Below, piece by piece: positions 8,376 to 17,747 of a stretch of 64,000 bases of DNA (positions are counted from its first letter, which is position 1; each line of letters opens with the position of its first letter). A model generated the notes under the pieces. It made no database searches. It was not told the origin of the DNA and saw nothing but the letters and a program-made list of their open reading frames with translations. The DNA comes from Candidatus Wolframiiraptor sinensis (lineage in GTDB: Archaea > Thermoproteota > Nitrososphaeria_A > Caldarchaeales > Wolframiiraptoraceae), in contig JALNJX010000004.1 in NCBI GenBank assembly GCA_023268255.1, forward strand, positions 105,115-169,114, read 5' to 3'. A program made the position numbers and the translations under genes.

Positions 8376-9323
8376 TTAAGGCTTGAGCTTCCGCCAGTCG
8401 CCTCTGATCTCCGGCTCTCCCGAAAGTCCTCTCAGGTAGTTGTGCGCTGACAGCGCCGCTATCGCTCCCTGAGCCGCCGCTATCACCGCCTGTTTATACG
8501 GCATATCGCAGACATCACCGGCCGCGAAGACCCCCCTCCTGCTCGTTCTCCCAAGCCTATCCACGATGATCTCGCCGCGCTCATTCAGCTGGACAAATTC
8601 CTTGAGCCAGCCGGTATCCGCCGCGTATCCGAGCTCCACGAAGACCCCATCTACCTCCAGCTCCACCCGCTCCCCATCATCGAGCCTCCTCATAATCAGC
8701 TTCCTAACCACGGTGTCGCCGGCAATCTCCTCAACCCTCATGCCGGTCATCACCTCGGCGCCCAGCTCCCGCAACTCCCTCAGGATACGATCACCCTCCA
8801 TCGGCCGCCCGGAGTGGATCACGTAGACCCTGTTATGGTAGTTCCCGAGTATTGAGGCCGCTTCATGAGCCTGCTCGCCCCAGCCGACCACCGCCACCTT
8901 CCTGTCCCTGTATAGCGGCGCATCGCAGATGGCGCAATAGCTTACTCCCCTGCCCGCGAACAGGTCCTCGCCCGGGACTCCGAGCTTCCTCGGCTTTTTC
9001 CCTACAGCGAGTATCAATGCCCGCCCCTCATGCTCGCCGCCCCTACACCTGACCTTGAATCCCCCCTCAGCTTCCTCGACGCCGACCGCCTCATCATAAA
9101 TCACCTCGGCCCCGAACTCCCTAGCCTGTTCCAGAATGCTATTTGCGAGCTCGAATCCCGAGATCGGAGGTGAGGCCGGGAAATTCTCTATCCTCGGAGC
9201 CGCTAAGAGCTGGCCGCCGATATCCATCGTGATTACCAGAGTCCTCATGCCCTGCCTAGCAGAGTAGAGTGCCGCCGTGAGCCCGGCGACGCCGCCGCCC
9301 ACAATCAAAACATCATACATCAC
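8376..9323 (-). CDS. trxB: Thioredoxin reductase
   Basis: Class II pyridine nucleotide-disulfide oxidoreductase of 315 residues that passes electrons from NAD(P)H through FAD to thioredoxin-like proteins. FAD-binding GGGVAGLTAA is at residues 9-18, the redox-active Cys pair CAIC at 130-133, and GWGEQAHEAA is in the nucleotide-binding domain. The second FAD motif GVFAAGDVCD is near the C-terminus. GWGEQA departs from the usual GGGNSA, so the pyridine nucleotide preference is uncertain. First gene of a run with the NatAB-like transporter. A TATA element at 9345-9354 serves it. Confidence 0.94.
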   Translation of the reverse strand: MMYDVLIVGGGVAGLTAALYSARQGMRTLVITMDIGGQLLAAPRIENFPASPPISGFELANSILEQAREFGAEVIYDEAVGVEEAEGGFKVRCRGGEHEGRALILAVGKKPRKLGVPGEDLFAGRGVSYCAICDAPLYRDRKVAVVGWGEQAHEAASILGNYHNRVYVIHSGRPMEGDRILRELRELGAEVMTGMRVEEIAGDTVVRKLIMRRLDDGERVELEVDGVFVELGYAADTGWLKEFVQLNERGEIIVDRLGRTSRRGVFAAGDVCDMPYKQAVIAAAQGAIAALSAHNYLRGLSGEPEIRGDWRKLKP

Positions 9324-9344
9324 AGGATCGATGGTTCAGCGGAA

Positions 9345-9354
9345 CCTATAAAGC
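9345..9354. promoter_or_regulatory. Shared bidirectional TATA element
   Basis: The sequence cctataaagc reads as a TATA box on both strands. It is centred about 26 bases from the trxB start on the minus strand (9323) and about 25 bases from the ATG at 9376 on the plus strand. A single near-palindromic box could therefore drive both leaderless transcripts. Confidence 0.5.
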
Positions 9355-9375
9355 ATCCCCTAAAATCCATGGAGA

Positions 9376-9576
9376 ATGATGGAGATGAGCTCGAGGGCAA
9401 CCATTATCCCCAAGATCGTGCTGAAGCTCGCGGCCGCGGCAGCATTAGCTATACTGGCCTACTACGCCTATGAGGGAATCTCAGCCGCCCTATCAGCCCC
9501 GCCAATCTTCGCAGCCCTATTCCTCGCATTAATCACAGCCGCCATAATTCTCGGAGCACTAAGCCTCCTCACATGA
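9376..9576 (+). CDS. Small two-span membrane protein
   Basis: Sixty-six-residue protein with two hydrophobic helices (about residues 14-32 and 41-63) separated by a short Gly/Ser/Pro turn, rich in Ala and Leu. No family recognised. Support comes from position: its ATG lies about 25 bases downstream of a TATA element shared with trxB and the codon use resembles neighbours. A slightly earlier ATG at 9369 is in another frame. It may be a redox- or envelope-associated small protein but nothing in the sequence says so. Confidence 0.5.
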   Translation: MMEMSSRATIIPKIVLKLAAAAALAILAYYAYEGISAALSAPPIFAALFLALITAAIILGALSLLT

Positions 9577-9648
9577 TAAACCAGAACAGGTTCTGAAGTG
9601 ATTGCAGTAATATTCTTAATAGGAAGTGGATGCGCTGAAAATCTTTAG

Positions 9649-9721
9649 GGGCCGGTAGATCAGCTGGGAGATCGCCCGCCTCGCACGCGGGAGGTCGCGG
9701 GTTCAAATCCCGCCCGGTCCA
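9649..9721 (+). tRNA. tRNA-Ala (CGC)
   Basis: Seventy-three-base cloverleaf without intron. Acceptor stem GGGCCGG pairs with CCGGTCC and includes the G3-U70 pair that defines alanine tRNA. The D-arm, the anticodon stem CCCGC/GCGGG with loop CTCGCAC (anticodon CGC), and the T-arm CGGGTTCAAATCCCG are all complete. Discriminator is A; CCA is not encoded. Confidence 0.97.
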
Positions 9722-9892
9722 ACAATTCGCCCAACGTTCTTTTAGCACGCGGATTCATCGGAGGTCTCCACATAATGCTCTCTCAACTAGGATGTATTAT
9801 GAGAAGGTCATAGGCCGGAGCGTTTTCTTTCTCATTCATGAAAATGGCTCTATGGCGAAAAATTAAAAGGTGTAGCGGATGACTTGGGCGTC

Positions 9893-10465
9893 ATGAGCGG
9901 GGAATATGTGCAGGTATCCGGGAGAATAATTTATCATCTACTCCATCCCAGGCCGGCGGTTCTAGTGATCTCGATGGGCTCTGATTGTAGGCCGGGCGGC
10001 ATGGTCGCTGCCTGGACTGTCTCCTTATCCCACTCGCCGCCGCTGGTTGGCGTCGCCATCGCTCCTCAAAGGAATACCTACAGGCTGGTAAAGGAGTCAG
10101 GGCAATTCACGTTAAATATCTTCGGAATGGATTTCCTCGATAAGATACACGCGCTGGGGAGCATCTCGGGGAGGGAGAGGGATAAATTCGCCGAAGTGGG
10201 GCTGGAGCTGGAGCCCTCGAGGACCTTGAGGGTTCCCCGCGCCCGCGACGCTCTAGGAGTCTTAGAATGCGAGCTTGAGAAGATAGTGGATGTCGGTGGA
10301 GATCATGATCTCTTCGTTGGAAGGGTTGTCGATGCGTATGCTAAGAAAGAGTTCTTCAAGGATGTGTATGACCCTGCTAGGGCGAAAATAATACTGCATC
10401 TCGGGAAGAGAATCTACACAACTCTGGCCGAGGTCATGATCGTCAAAGAGCATGATGCGCGCTGA
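9893..10465 (+). CDS. Flavin reductase-like FMN-binding protein
   Basis: Protein of 190 residues with the FMN-binding split-barrel fold of the flavin reductase/flavoredoxin family. Recognisable features are the start around YHLLHPRPAVLVISMG, then GGMVAAWTVSLSHSPPLVGVAIAP (the FMN phosphate-binding region) and SGQFTLNIFG. It probably binds FMN and reduces it or transfers electrons; partner unknown. A TTG at 9884 is in frame, but ATG 9893 lies about 26 bases after the TATA-like stretch aaaattaaaagg, so a leaderless start at 9893 is preferred. It is convergent with the ABCE1 gene. Confidence 0.85.
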   Translation: MSGEYVQVSGRIIYHLLHPRPAVLVISMGSDCRPGGMVAAWTVSLSHSPPLVGVAIAPQRNTYRLVKESGQFTLNIFGMDFLDKIHALGSISGRERDKFAEVGLELEPSRTLRVPRARDALGVLECELEKIVDVGGDHDLFVGRVVDAYAKKEFFKDVYDPARAKIILHLGKRIYTTLAEVMIVKEHDAR

Positions 10466-10508
10466 GATCGTGATTCCATAATTTTCCAACTTTAGATCTC
10501 CATCGAGG

Positions 10509-12296
10509 CTAGGCGGAGAGGTAGTAGTATTCCCCCTCCTCTTTCTGGAGCTTATCGAGCTGCGAGCCCGGCTTATTTGCTCTCGGCCTCCTCGTCTCCG
10601 GGTCTCTCCGGAATGTTATGCCAACCTCTCTCAGGAATTGATTGAAGCCCGTTCTCAGGTCCGTCGGCGGATTCGCGATTCCATGTATTCCGGGCTTTCC
10701 GGTGAATACCATAAGCCTCGTCGAGGCGAAGTCCAGAACCATTAAATCGTGATCGACGAGGAAGATGTAGGCTCGCCTATCCCTCGCGATCCTCCTCAGG
10801 TATCTTGCTATCGAGTATCTCTCCTCCACGTCTAGGTAGGCGCTCGGCTCATCTAGGAGATATATCTCCGCCTCTCTGGATAGGGTCTCGGCCACGGAGA
10901 CCTTCTGAAGCTCGCCGCCGCTCAACTCGCTCATGTTTCTATCAAGGAGCCTCTCGAGCTGGAGGGGCTCGATTACCTCGCTCCAATATAGCTCCGTCTC
11001 GAACTTTGAGCCGGCTGCATCCCTCAGAGCCTTCTCCACGATCATGTCCCTGGGCTCGGGGTATTGGGGCTTATAGCTCACGGACCTGAACTCCAGCCTG
11101 AATCCATCATCGCATGGCTCAACACCCGCGAGAAGCTTGATGAATGTAGTTTTCCCTATTCCATTCGACCCGAGTATCCCGATAACCTCGCCCGGGTAGA
11201 TTCTCCCGCCCCTAACCTCCAGCCTGAATCCATCATAGGTCTTGGTCATCTCGGGCCACTCGAGCGGCATCCCGCTCTCAACGATCTCCTGATGAGATGG
11301 CGGCCTGGCGTGAAAGACTATTCTCTCGGACCTGAACCTGACGTTATCCGTCGGGATATAGCCGTTCAGGAAGATGTTTATTCCCTCCCTGATGCCGAAT
11401 GGCCCCGAGACTATCCCGAAGACACCGGCCCGCCCATAGAGTATGAAGACCTTGTCGGAGAGGTAGTCGAGGACCGCGAGATCATGGTCGCAGACTATTA
11501 TCCTAGTATCGCCGTTCAGCATGGATCTTATCGCGGCCGCGGCCCTAAGCCTCTGCCTTATGTCTAGGAAGCTCGACGGCTCATCTATGATAAATGTATT
11601 CGCGTCTTTGGATAAGCATGCGGCAAGGGCGAGTCTCTGAAGCTCCCCGCCGCTGAGGGCTGATACCTCGCGGTCCAGCAGGTGCCCGAGCTCGAAGAGC
11701 TCGATGACCTTCTCCATCTTATCGAGACTCGCGATGCGCTCGAGAACCTCTCTAACTTTCCCCTTTACGACCTTCGGTATCTTCTCTATGTACTGGGGCT
11801 TGTAGCTTATCCTGACCTCGCCTCGAGCTATTCTGGTGAAATAGTCTTGGAGTAGAGTTCCCCTGAACTGCCTCGCCAGCTCCTCATGGCTGAGGTCGCT
11901 GGAGTCGTATCTTCCCAGATTCGGCTTCAGGATATTGGCTAGTATCTGGAGGGCCGTGCTCTTCCCAGTTCCATTCTTTCCTAGCAGGCCTATGACCGCG
12001 CCCGGCTCCGGATAGGGGAGCCTATAGAGCCTGAAGGTATTTGGCCCATACTGGTGGACGAGGTCGGACTCGAGCTCCCGGGGCAGGTTGACTATCGTTA
12101 TAGCCTTGAAGGGGCATTTGACAGCGCATATGCCGCAGCCTATGCATAGGGGCTCGACGATTATCGGATAGCCGTCTTCCCCCAGCTTGACTACCTCGGC
12201 CCCGCTCCTGACTTTCGGGCAGAACCTGATGCACTCTAGCCCGCACTTCTTCGGATCGCACTTCTCCCTATCGATGACGGCTACCCTGAGCTGCAT
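10509..12296 (-). CDS. ABCE1/Rli1 ribosome recycling ATPase
   Basis: Archaeal ABCE1 of about 595 residues, which splits ribosomes after termination. The N-terminal domain carries two 4Fe-4S clusters: a CDPKKCGLECIRFCP pattern and LCIGCGICAVKCPF. Two ATP-binding cassettes follow, with Walker A GLLGKNGTGKST and GILGSNGIGKTT, and signatures LSGGELQRLALA and LSGGELQKVSVA. Walker B motifs are IIDEPSSFLD and LLDEPSAYLD. An ATG at 12317 would overlap the upstream gene by 14 bases; the family normally begins with the RVAVID strand, so ATG 12296 (MQLRVAVID), seven bases after the upstream stop, is preferred. It follows the phosphohexomutase gene as an operon. Confidence 0.97.
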   Translation of the reverse strand: MQLRVAVIDREKCDPKKCGLECIRFCPKVRSGAEVVKLGEDGYPIIVEPLCIGCGICAVKCPFKAITIVNLPRELESDLVHQYGPNTFRLYRLPYPEPGAVIGLLGKNGTGKSTALQILANILKPNLGRYDSSDLSHEELARQFRGTLLQDYFTRIARGEVRISYKPQYIEKIPKVVKGKVREVLERIASLDKMEKVIELFELGHLLDREVSALSGGELQRLALAACLSKDANTFIIDEPSSFLDIRQRLRAAAAIRSMLNGDTRIIVCDHDLAVLDYLSDKVFILYGRAGVFGIVSGPFGIREGINIFLNGYIPTDNVRFRSERIVFHARPPSHQEIVESGMPLEWPEMTKTYDGFRLEVRGGRIYPGEVIGILGSNGIGKTTFIKLLAGVEPCDDGFRLEFRSVSYKPQYPEPRDMIVEKALRDAAGSKFETELYWSEVIEPLQLERLLDRNMSELSGGELQKVSVAETLSREAEIYLLDEPSAYLDVEERYSIARYLRRIARDRRAYIFLVDHDLMVLDFASTRLMVFTGKPGIHGIANPPTDLRTGFNQFLREVGITFRRDPETRRPRANKPGSQLDKLQKEEGEYYYLSA

Positions 12297-12303
12297 CCCC
12301 GCG

Positions 12304-13671
12304 TTAGGCTCCTCCACCGAGCCTCCTTATAGTCTCCTCAATCACGTTCTCCGCCTCGCTCACTATCTCGCTCAGCCTCTTCTCGGTCTTCGCCTCGGCA
12401 GTCATCTTCACCTGAGGCATCGTATTGGATTGCCTAACCAGAACCCAGCCATCCTCGAAATACGCCTTAACGCCATCTATCGTGCTCACCTCAAGGCCTT
12501 TCTCGCGATAATATCTCGCGATCTCATCAACGACCCTGACCTTCAGCTCATCTGGGCACTCAAAAGCCCTTATTGGGATCGAGGGATACTTGGGGATCGC
12601 ATCGACGAGCTGGGATAGCTTTTTACCCGACTTCGCGATTATCTCCGCCATCCTGAGGGTCGCGTAGACCGCGTCGTCGAAGCCCCAGATCTCCGGGAAA
12701 TAGAAGTGGTTGCTCTTCTCGCCGCCGATGACGGCATTCAGCTCCCTGACGGCGTTGAGTATAAACGCCCTCCCAACCCTCATCTCGATCGGCTCGCATC
12801 CCTTCTCGAGGATGATCTCCCTGAGCGCGCTGCTGCTGGATACGTCGTAAACCACTTTCCCGCGCTTATCCAGGTGCTTGACGTAGATCGCCAGCGTGAT
12901 GTCTCCCGGAATTATCCTGCCCGCATCATCCACGAAGACCACTCTATCGCCATCGCCGTCGAAGCCTGCTCCGAAATCCGCCCCAGACTTGACCACGAGC
13001 TCCTGCAAGTCTCTCAACGTCTCCTCGGTCGGCTCGGGGAGGTGGCCCGGAAACCTTCCATCCGGCACATCATTTATACTCACCACCTCGATACCGAGCC
13101 TCTCCGCTATTTTTGGGAAGCATATCGCTGTAGCGCCGTTAGAGTAGTCGATCGCGATCCGCAGGCCGGCATCGATTCTGAACCTCGAGGCCATGAACTG
13201 AATGTAGGGCGTGAGCGCGTCAGCCCTCTCGATCCTGCCCACTCTCTCTCCCTCTCTGAACCTCCTGTTGAGAATTATGTCTCTCAGCTCCTCCATCCCG
13301 GCTCCAGCCGAGAGCGTCGCGCCTCCGGGCTTAACTATCTTGAACCCATTCCACTCAGGTGGATTATGGCTTGCCGTTACTTGGATTCCGCCATCCACCT
13401 CGAAATGCACCGTCGAGAAGTAGAGCATGGGTGTTGAGACCATCCCAACGTCGAGCACATCGCATCCAGCTCTAGTCAAGCCCCTCGCTAAACCCCTCGC
13501 AAGAGCTTCGCCGCCGATCCTAACATCCCTGCCCAGTACGATTCTTCCTCGATTGCCGAGAAGCGTTCCATAAGCTAAGCCCACGAGCTCAGCAACCTCC
13601 TCATCGAGGTCCACGCCGTAAACTCCCCTAATATCATAAGCCCTGAAGATATGCGGCTTCACGGAAACCAT
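12304..13671 (-). CDS. Phosphomannomutase/phosphoglucomutase family enzyme
   Basis: Alpha-D-phosphohexomutase of 455 residues interconverting hexose-1- and hexose-6-phosphates. The catalytic phosphoserine loop TASHNPPEWNGFK, the metal-binding loop DGDGDR and the sugar loop GGEKSNH are all present in order, followed by a C-terminal phosphate-binding domain with RQSNTMPQ. The frame is open much further upstream to 13884, but homology begins at HIFRAYDIRGVYG, so ATG 13671 is the start. Whether it acts on mannose, glucose or glucosamine is not decidable here. It could supply sugar nucleotides for the glycan cluster at the right of the window. Confidence 0.94.
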   Translation of the reverse strand: MVSVKPHIFRAYDIRGVYGVDLDEEVAELVGLAYGTLLGNRGRIVLGRDVRIGGEALARGLARGLTRAGCDVLDVGMVSTPMLYFSTVHFEVDGGIQVTASHNPPEWNGFKIVKPGGATLSAGAGMEELRDIILNRRFREGERVGRIERADALTPYIQFMASRFRIDAGLRIAIDYSNGATAICFPKIAERLGIEVVSINDVPDGRFPGHLPEPTEETLRDLQELVVKSGADFGAGFDGDGDRVVFVDDAGRIIPGDITLAIYVKHLDKRGKVVYDVSSSSALREIILEKGCEPIEMRVGRAFILNAVRELNAVIGGEKSNHFYFPEIWGFDDAVYATLRMAEIIAKSGKKLSQLVDAIPKYPSIPIRAFECPDELKVRVVDEIARYYREKGLEVSTIDGVKAYFEDGWVLVRQSNTMPQVKMTAEAKTEKRLSEIVSEAENVIEETIRRLGGGA

Positions 13672-13882
13672 GAGTATCCACTGGTTAAAATTGCTCAGCC
13701 ACAACTTTAACCCTTTTCTCGGCGGGCATGATATGGCCAAAGCGGGCCGGAGAGTGCTCCGAGTGGAGGGTGAGGCGGGGTAGATCACCATGCCTAATAT
13801 ACCTTTCTCGAAAACGAGAGCCTGAAAAGCGCGGAGTAAAGCTAAATTTATGGGCACGGAGAACACGAATAATTGAAAGACC

Positions 13883-14059
13883 ATGCCTCGTGAAAGGATT
13901 GTAGTGGAGTCGAAGGTGCGAGAACTTCTGCCGGAGGGAATACGCCTGGCATCCGATGCTCTCGACGGGCTTGATCAGGCTGTCAGGGAGCTAATAAACA
14001 AGGCCGTACAAAGATGTAAGGCAAACGGGAGGAAAACAATCATCAAGGAAGACTTCTAA
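13883..14059 (+). CDS. Small single-histone-fold protein (DUF1931-like)
   Basis: A 58-residue protein (MPRERIVVESKVRELLPEG at the start) with the pattern of short archaeal histone-fold proteins: a short helix after IVVESKVRELL, a long central helix with DALDGLDQAVRELINKAV, then the RCKANGRKTI segment leading into KEDF. The RKT motif before the last short helix is the loop-2/DNA-contact position of histone folds. Such single-fold proteins dimerise and may bind DNA; function here is inference. A TATA-like gctaaattta lies 27-35 bases before the ATG. The gene is divergent from the phosphohexomutase and convergent with the aldolase-like gene. Confidence 0.75.
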   Translation: MPRERIVVESKVRELLPEGIRLASDALDGLDQAVRELINKAVQRCKANGRKTIIKEDF

Positions 14060-14137
14060 ATCACATCCCAAACATTATTTTCTATCCTCAAACTCCTCCT
14101 TCAGAGAAAAAGGTTAGGAGCTGAGCGGCTATCCCGG

Positions 14138-15304
14138 CTACCAGTACTTGATTCCCGTTTTCTTGATATGTTCGTAAACTTTCTTCGCCGTCTTCTCCAT
14201 CCCGAAGGCCTTCAAGTGCAGTAGAGTATCAGCATAAGCTCTGCTCCTTACAGCATTCTTAGCCTCATCAGAGATTTTATCGAACTCGCTGAAGAACTGC
14301 TTTAAGGCGAACTTAGAGTTCTCCACGAATATCTCTGCCTCCGGCGCGCCCTCCTTCCTATAGTTCTCGATAACCCACCTGTAGATCCCCTGATATAGCT
14401 CGGGCTCATAAATTCTCAGGATCTCGTAGAACATGAGCATGTAGTATGTCGCGACATTACCCTTCCCGATCATGCCCTTCGGAAACTTCTCGGCGATCAG
14501 GTAGAGCGGCGTCCCGCTCACGCCGTGCTGAGCAACCCTAGTCGGGTAACCATTATCCCATAATGTTCGAACGATCTCGACTGTCCGCTGAATGTTTATC
14601 CCGAGCTGCGGGACTATATTCCCCTCAGCATCGACGGAGACTCCGTGCTTTGAGCCATTATTTATGGCGAGCCAGTGGAGGTCTATGCCGTTCTGCTTCA
14701 TAGACTTCACGTAGTGTAATGCCTCCTCGGCGGTTGTTAGCTCCGTTTTGCCGATCTCACCGACCTCGCCCTCCCTCCCGTAGCTTCTATGCCCTATCCG
14801 CTCATCCAAGTATCTGAACATCTCGGTTCCAACCTCGATTATTCGCTTGAGTTGCTCCGGCACAGTATCCTTGCTCAAGTCGAAGAGATATGAGGCGTCT
14901 ATCGCGAAGCTCGTGAAGCCCGCCTCGACCCTGGCATCAAGCTCCCGCTTAACATTCTCGATCTCTTCATCAGTTCCCTTCCTGATCACCACGTGATCCG
15001 CGTGGAGCACGTAGCCGTACCAGCCGACGTTCTCAGCGGCCTTTCTCACTCGCTCGGCGAAGGCCTTCGGCGTCAGGCCGGTATATCCTCCCTTCAAGTT
15101 CATCTCCGATAGGGCTAGCTCGAGTATGACCACGTTCTCCGTATCTTTTGCTGCCTTCAGGATACCCTCAATAACCTCGAGGCTGACCCTCGGATTAACC
15201 GCTAAAACTATCTCCCTCGGCGGCGTTAGGGCCTCGAATAGCACGTTTCCGGGAATCGGAGGCTTGGGATCCTCGAAGAACGCTATGTGCGCCGGCTTCA
15301 TCAA
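14138..15304 (-). CDS. Class II (metal-dependent) aldolase family protein
   Basis: Protein of 388 residues related to class II fructose/tagatose-bisphosphate aldolases. The zinc-binding LHADH motif, the GFTSFAIDAS strand, GREGEVGEIG, INNGSKHG and QHGVSGTP (phosphate-loop equivalent) occur in family order, with GKGNVATYY late. It is longer than bacterial FbaA by a helical C-terminal extension. Substrate is uncertain: fructose-1,6-bisphosphate or another ketose phosphate. Because an FBP aldolase/phosphatase is also present, this enzyme may serve the glycolytic direction with the PFK at 45.6 kb, which is inference. ATG 15301 is an alternative start. Confidence 0.82.
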   Translation of the reverse strand: MMKPAHIAFFEDPKPPIPGNVLFEALTPPREIVLAVNPRVSLEVIEGILKAAKDTENVVILELALSEMNLKGGYTGLTPKAFAERVRKAAENVGWYGYVLHADHVVIRKGTDEEIENVKRELDARVEAGFTSFAIDASYLFDLSKDTVPEQLKRIIEVGTEMFRYLDERIGHRSYGREGEVGEIGKTELTTAEEALHYVKSMKQNGIDLHWLAINNGSKHGVSVDAEGNIVPQLGINIQRTVEIVRTLWDNGYPTRVAQHGVSGTPLYLIAEKFPKGMIGKGNVATYYMLMFYEILRIYEPELYQGIYRWVIENYRKEGAPEAEIFVENSKFALKQFFSEFDKISDEAKNAVRSRAYADTLLHLKAFGMEKTAKKVYEHIKKTGIKYW

Positions 15305-15494
15305 TCTACCACCTCAATCCATGTGATTCAAATTCAGTCTATAATTTAACACTTTGCATATAGAAAAAGGATAAATATTGCACGAAAACCCGCGGGCAAA
15401 CTTTAGTGCCCGAATAAAGCGCCTTTCCGAAATACGCTTCAAGCCGCGCGGTTCATTGTTTTTATTGTCGGCGGGATGCTGGTGATCTCGAAGG

Positions 15495-16322
15495 ATGAGC
15501 TTAAGGGTTGTTGTGATAGGCTTGGGCGAGGTCGGCAGGCCCATCTACGAGATATTAAGGGAGAGGTTTCCAGAGGTTTATGGCTATGATCTCGATCCAT
15601 CGGCGCGCGTAGATGAGCTGAATGATGTACCGAGGGGGGTTGATGTGCTTCACATAGCTTACCCGTTTAAGGGCCTTAGGGAATTCGCGGGTTCCGTGGT
15701 TGATTATGCTCATGAGCTCGGGGCTAGCATGGTTATCGTGCACTCGACCGTGGCGCCGGGCACGACCAGGATTATTCAATCCAAGATCGAGTCTCACGTA
15801 GCATACTCTCCGGTGAGGGGGAGACACCCCAATCTCAGGGAGCACTTGATGTTCTGGCCTAAGTGGGTTTCAGCGGTGAGGGGGGAGGCCTTGGAGCTCG
15901 CCAAAAAGCATCTTGAGCAGGCCGGCTTTAAGGTGAGGGTTGCCCCGGATCCCGAGTCCCTCGAGCTCGCGAAGCTCTGGGAGACCATTTACAGGGCTGC
16001 GATGATAGCGTGCTGGCAGGAGGCCCATAGGATCGCGAAGGCGGTTAAGGCGGATATCGGAATTGTCGCCGAGTTCGTCTCAGAGGTGCATGAAGTGCTC
16101 CGCGATAGACCGATCTACTATCCGGATGTTATAGGCGGCCACTGCCTAATCCCTAACACCCGAATACTCTATGAGATGACTGAATCGGATCTCCTGAAAT
16201 TCGTGCTCGAGTCTAATGAGAAGAGAGCTGACGAGGTCCATGAAGAAAATATCAGGAGGGAGATAGAGGAAGTCAGGAGAATCTGGCTAAGACACGCCCC
16301 CAAGGAGTATTACAGGATCTGA
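15495..16322 (+). CDS. UDP-glucose/GDP-mannose dehydrogenase-like NAD-binding protein
   Basis: Protein of 275 residues with an N-terminal Rossmann fold (VVVIGLGEVGRPI, residues 5-17) and the segment HSTVAPGTT seen in nucleotide-sugar dehydrogenases. The later VIGGHCLIPNT resembles the GGHCIPVDP active-site loop, including the cysteine. It lacks the C-terminal UDP-binding domain of full UDP-glucose dehydrogenases (about 430 residues), so the substrate may be smaller or it may be a reductase-like relative. It is divergent from the class II aldolase-like gene. Confidence 0.78.
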   Translation: MSLRVVVIGLGEVGRPIYEILRERFPEVYGYDLDPSARVDELNDVPRGVDVLHIAYPFKGLREFAGSVVDYAHELGASMVIVHSTVAPGTTRIIQSKIESHVAYSPVRGRHPNLREHLMFWPKWVSAVRGEALELAKKHLEQAGFKVRVAPDPESLELAKLWETIYRAAMIACWQEAHRIAKAVKADIGIVAEFVSEVHEVLRDRPIYYPDVIGGHCLIPNTRILYEMTESDLLKFVLESNEKRADEVHEENIRREIEEVRRIWLRHAPKEYYRI

Positions 16323-16427
16323 GACTTCCCATTTTGTGAATAACACGATCTTTATTGAACGGAGAACGAAAATTGTAAAATTTATCTATAAGCGCAATTG
16401 TTAGAGCGCCGTAATGAGGTGGCGCGC

Positions 16428-17687
16428 ATGAGCGCTCTAGATCCATTTGAGATGGCGGTTAAGCAGCTTGAGAGAGCCGTTCAGCACATGGAGATAAGCT
16501 CTGATGCCCTCGAGTTCCTCAAGAAGCCGATGAGGATCCTAGAGGTCTCCATCCCGGTCGATATGGATGATGGCTCGGTGAAGATCTTCACGGGCTTTAG
16601 GGTTCAGCACAACTGGGCTCTTGGTCCCACCAAGGGCGGAATCAGGTGGCATCCGGAGGAGACGCTCAGCACGGTCAAGGCTCTAGCCATGTGGATGACT
16701 TGGAAGTGCGCTACGCTCGGGCTTCCATATGGCGGAGGCAAAGGCGGCGTAATAGTCGATCCAAAAAGGCTCAGCGATAGGGAGAAGGAGAGGCTCGCGA
16801 GAGGTTACATAAGGGCAATTTACGATGTGATAAGCCCCTACACCGATATCCCCGCTCCAGACGTCTACACGAACCCGCAGATAATGGCCTGGATGATGGA
16901 CGAGTATGAGGCGATCTCGAGGAGAAGGGATCCATCATTCGGCATAATCACCGGAAAGCCGGTGATTGTCGGCGGATCGCTTGGAAGGGAGACGGCGACC
17001 GCGCAGGGCGCGATATTCACGATCAGGGAGGCCGCGAAGGTCTTGAAGATAAATCTAGAGGGAAAAAAGATCGCGGTGCAGGGCTATGGGAATGCAGGAT
17101 ACTATATGGCCAAGCTCGCCAAGGAGCAGCTCAGGATGAAGGTGATAGCGGTCTCAGACTCGAAGGGGGGAATCTATAACCCGGATGGCCTCGACCCCGA
17201 CAAGGTTCTAAGGTGGAAGCAAGAGCACGGCTCGGTGGTGGATTATCCCGGAGCCACAAACATGACGAACGAGGATTTGCTGACGCTTGATGTCGAGGTT
17301 CTCGCGCCATCCGCAATCGAGGGCGTAATCCGCAAGAATAATGCCGATAAGATTAAGGCGAGGATCTTGGCGGAGGTCGCGAACGGCCCGGTGACGCCGG
17401 AGGCGGACGAGATACTCTTCGAGAAGGGCGTGCTCCAGATACCGGACTTCCTCTGCAACGCGGGCGGCGTGACCGTGAGCTATTTCGAGTGGGTCCAGAA
17501 TATAACCGGCTACTACTGGAGCGAGGATGAGGTCCGTGAGAAGCTCGACAAAAAGATGACCGAGGCTTTCTGGGGAGTATACAACATCCACAGGGAGAAG
17601 AAGATTCACATGAGGGACGCGGCATACGTGAGAGCCGTCAGCAGAGTATACGAGGCGATGAAAGCCCGCGGATGGGTGAGGAGGTAA
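16428..17687 (+). CDS. gdhA: Glutamate dehydrogenase
   Basis: Glu/Leu/Phe/Val dehydrogenase of 419 residues that interconverts glutamate and 2-oxoglutarate plus ammonia. The N-terminal domain has [17 protein letters not shown] with the catalytic lysine, and PAPDVYT; the Rossmann domain has [19 protein letters not shown] and [15 protein letters not shown] complete the family signature. A TTG at 16398 is in frame, but ATG 16428 (MSALDPFEM) has GAGGTGG about eight bases upstream and fits the family length; a TATA-like ttttatctataag lies at 16378-16390. Stand-alone transcription unit. Confidence 0.96.
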   Translation: MSALDPFEMAVKQLERAVQHMEISSDALEFLKKPMRILEVSIPVDMDDGSVKIFTGFRVQHNWALGPTKGGIRWHPEETLSTVKALAMWMTWKCATLGLPYGGGKGGVIVDPKRLSDREKERLARGYIRAIYDVISPYTDIPAPDVYTNPQIMAWMMDEYEAISRRRDPSFGIITGKPVIVGGSLGRETATAQGAIFTIREAAKVLKINLEGKKIAVQGYGNAGYYMAKLAKEQLRMKVIAVSDSKGGIYNPDGLDPDKVLRWKQEHGSVVDYPGATNMTNEDLLTLDVEVLAPSAIEGVIRKNNADKIKARILAEVANGPVTPEADEILFEKGVLQIPDFLCNAGGVTVSYFEWVQNITGYYWSEDEVREKLDKKMTEAFWGVYNIHREKKIHMRDAAYVRAVSRVYEAMKARGWVRR

Positions 17688-17747
17688 CCGCGCCCTCTCA
17701 ACATCAATCCTCACCATATTTTCCACAAATTGTATTCTCCTTTTGGG

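Noticed and set aside
12317..13884. Upstream extension of the phosphohexomutase frame to 13884 and of ABCE1 to 12317
   Set aside because: Homology starts at 13671 and 12296 respectively, and the longer forms overlap neighbouring genes or promoter sequence.
17243..17726. Long minus-strand frames antisense to gdhA
   Set aside because: They are mirror frames of a strongly supported glutamate dehydrogenase and carry no family motifs.
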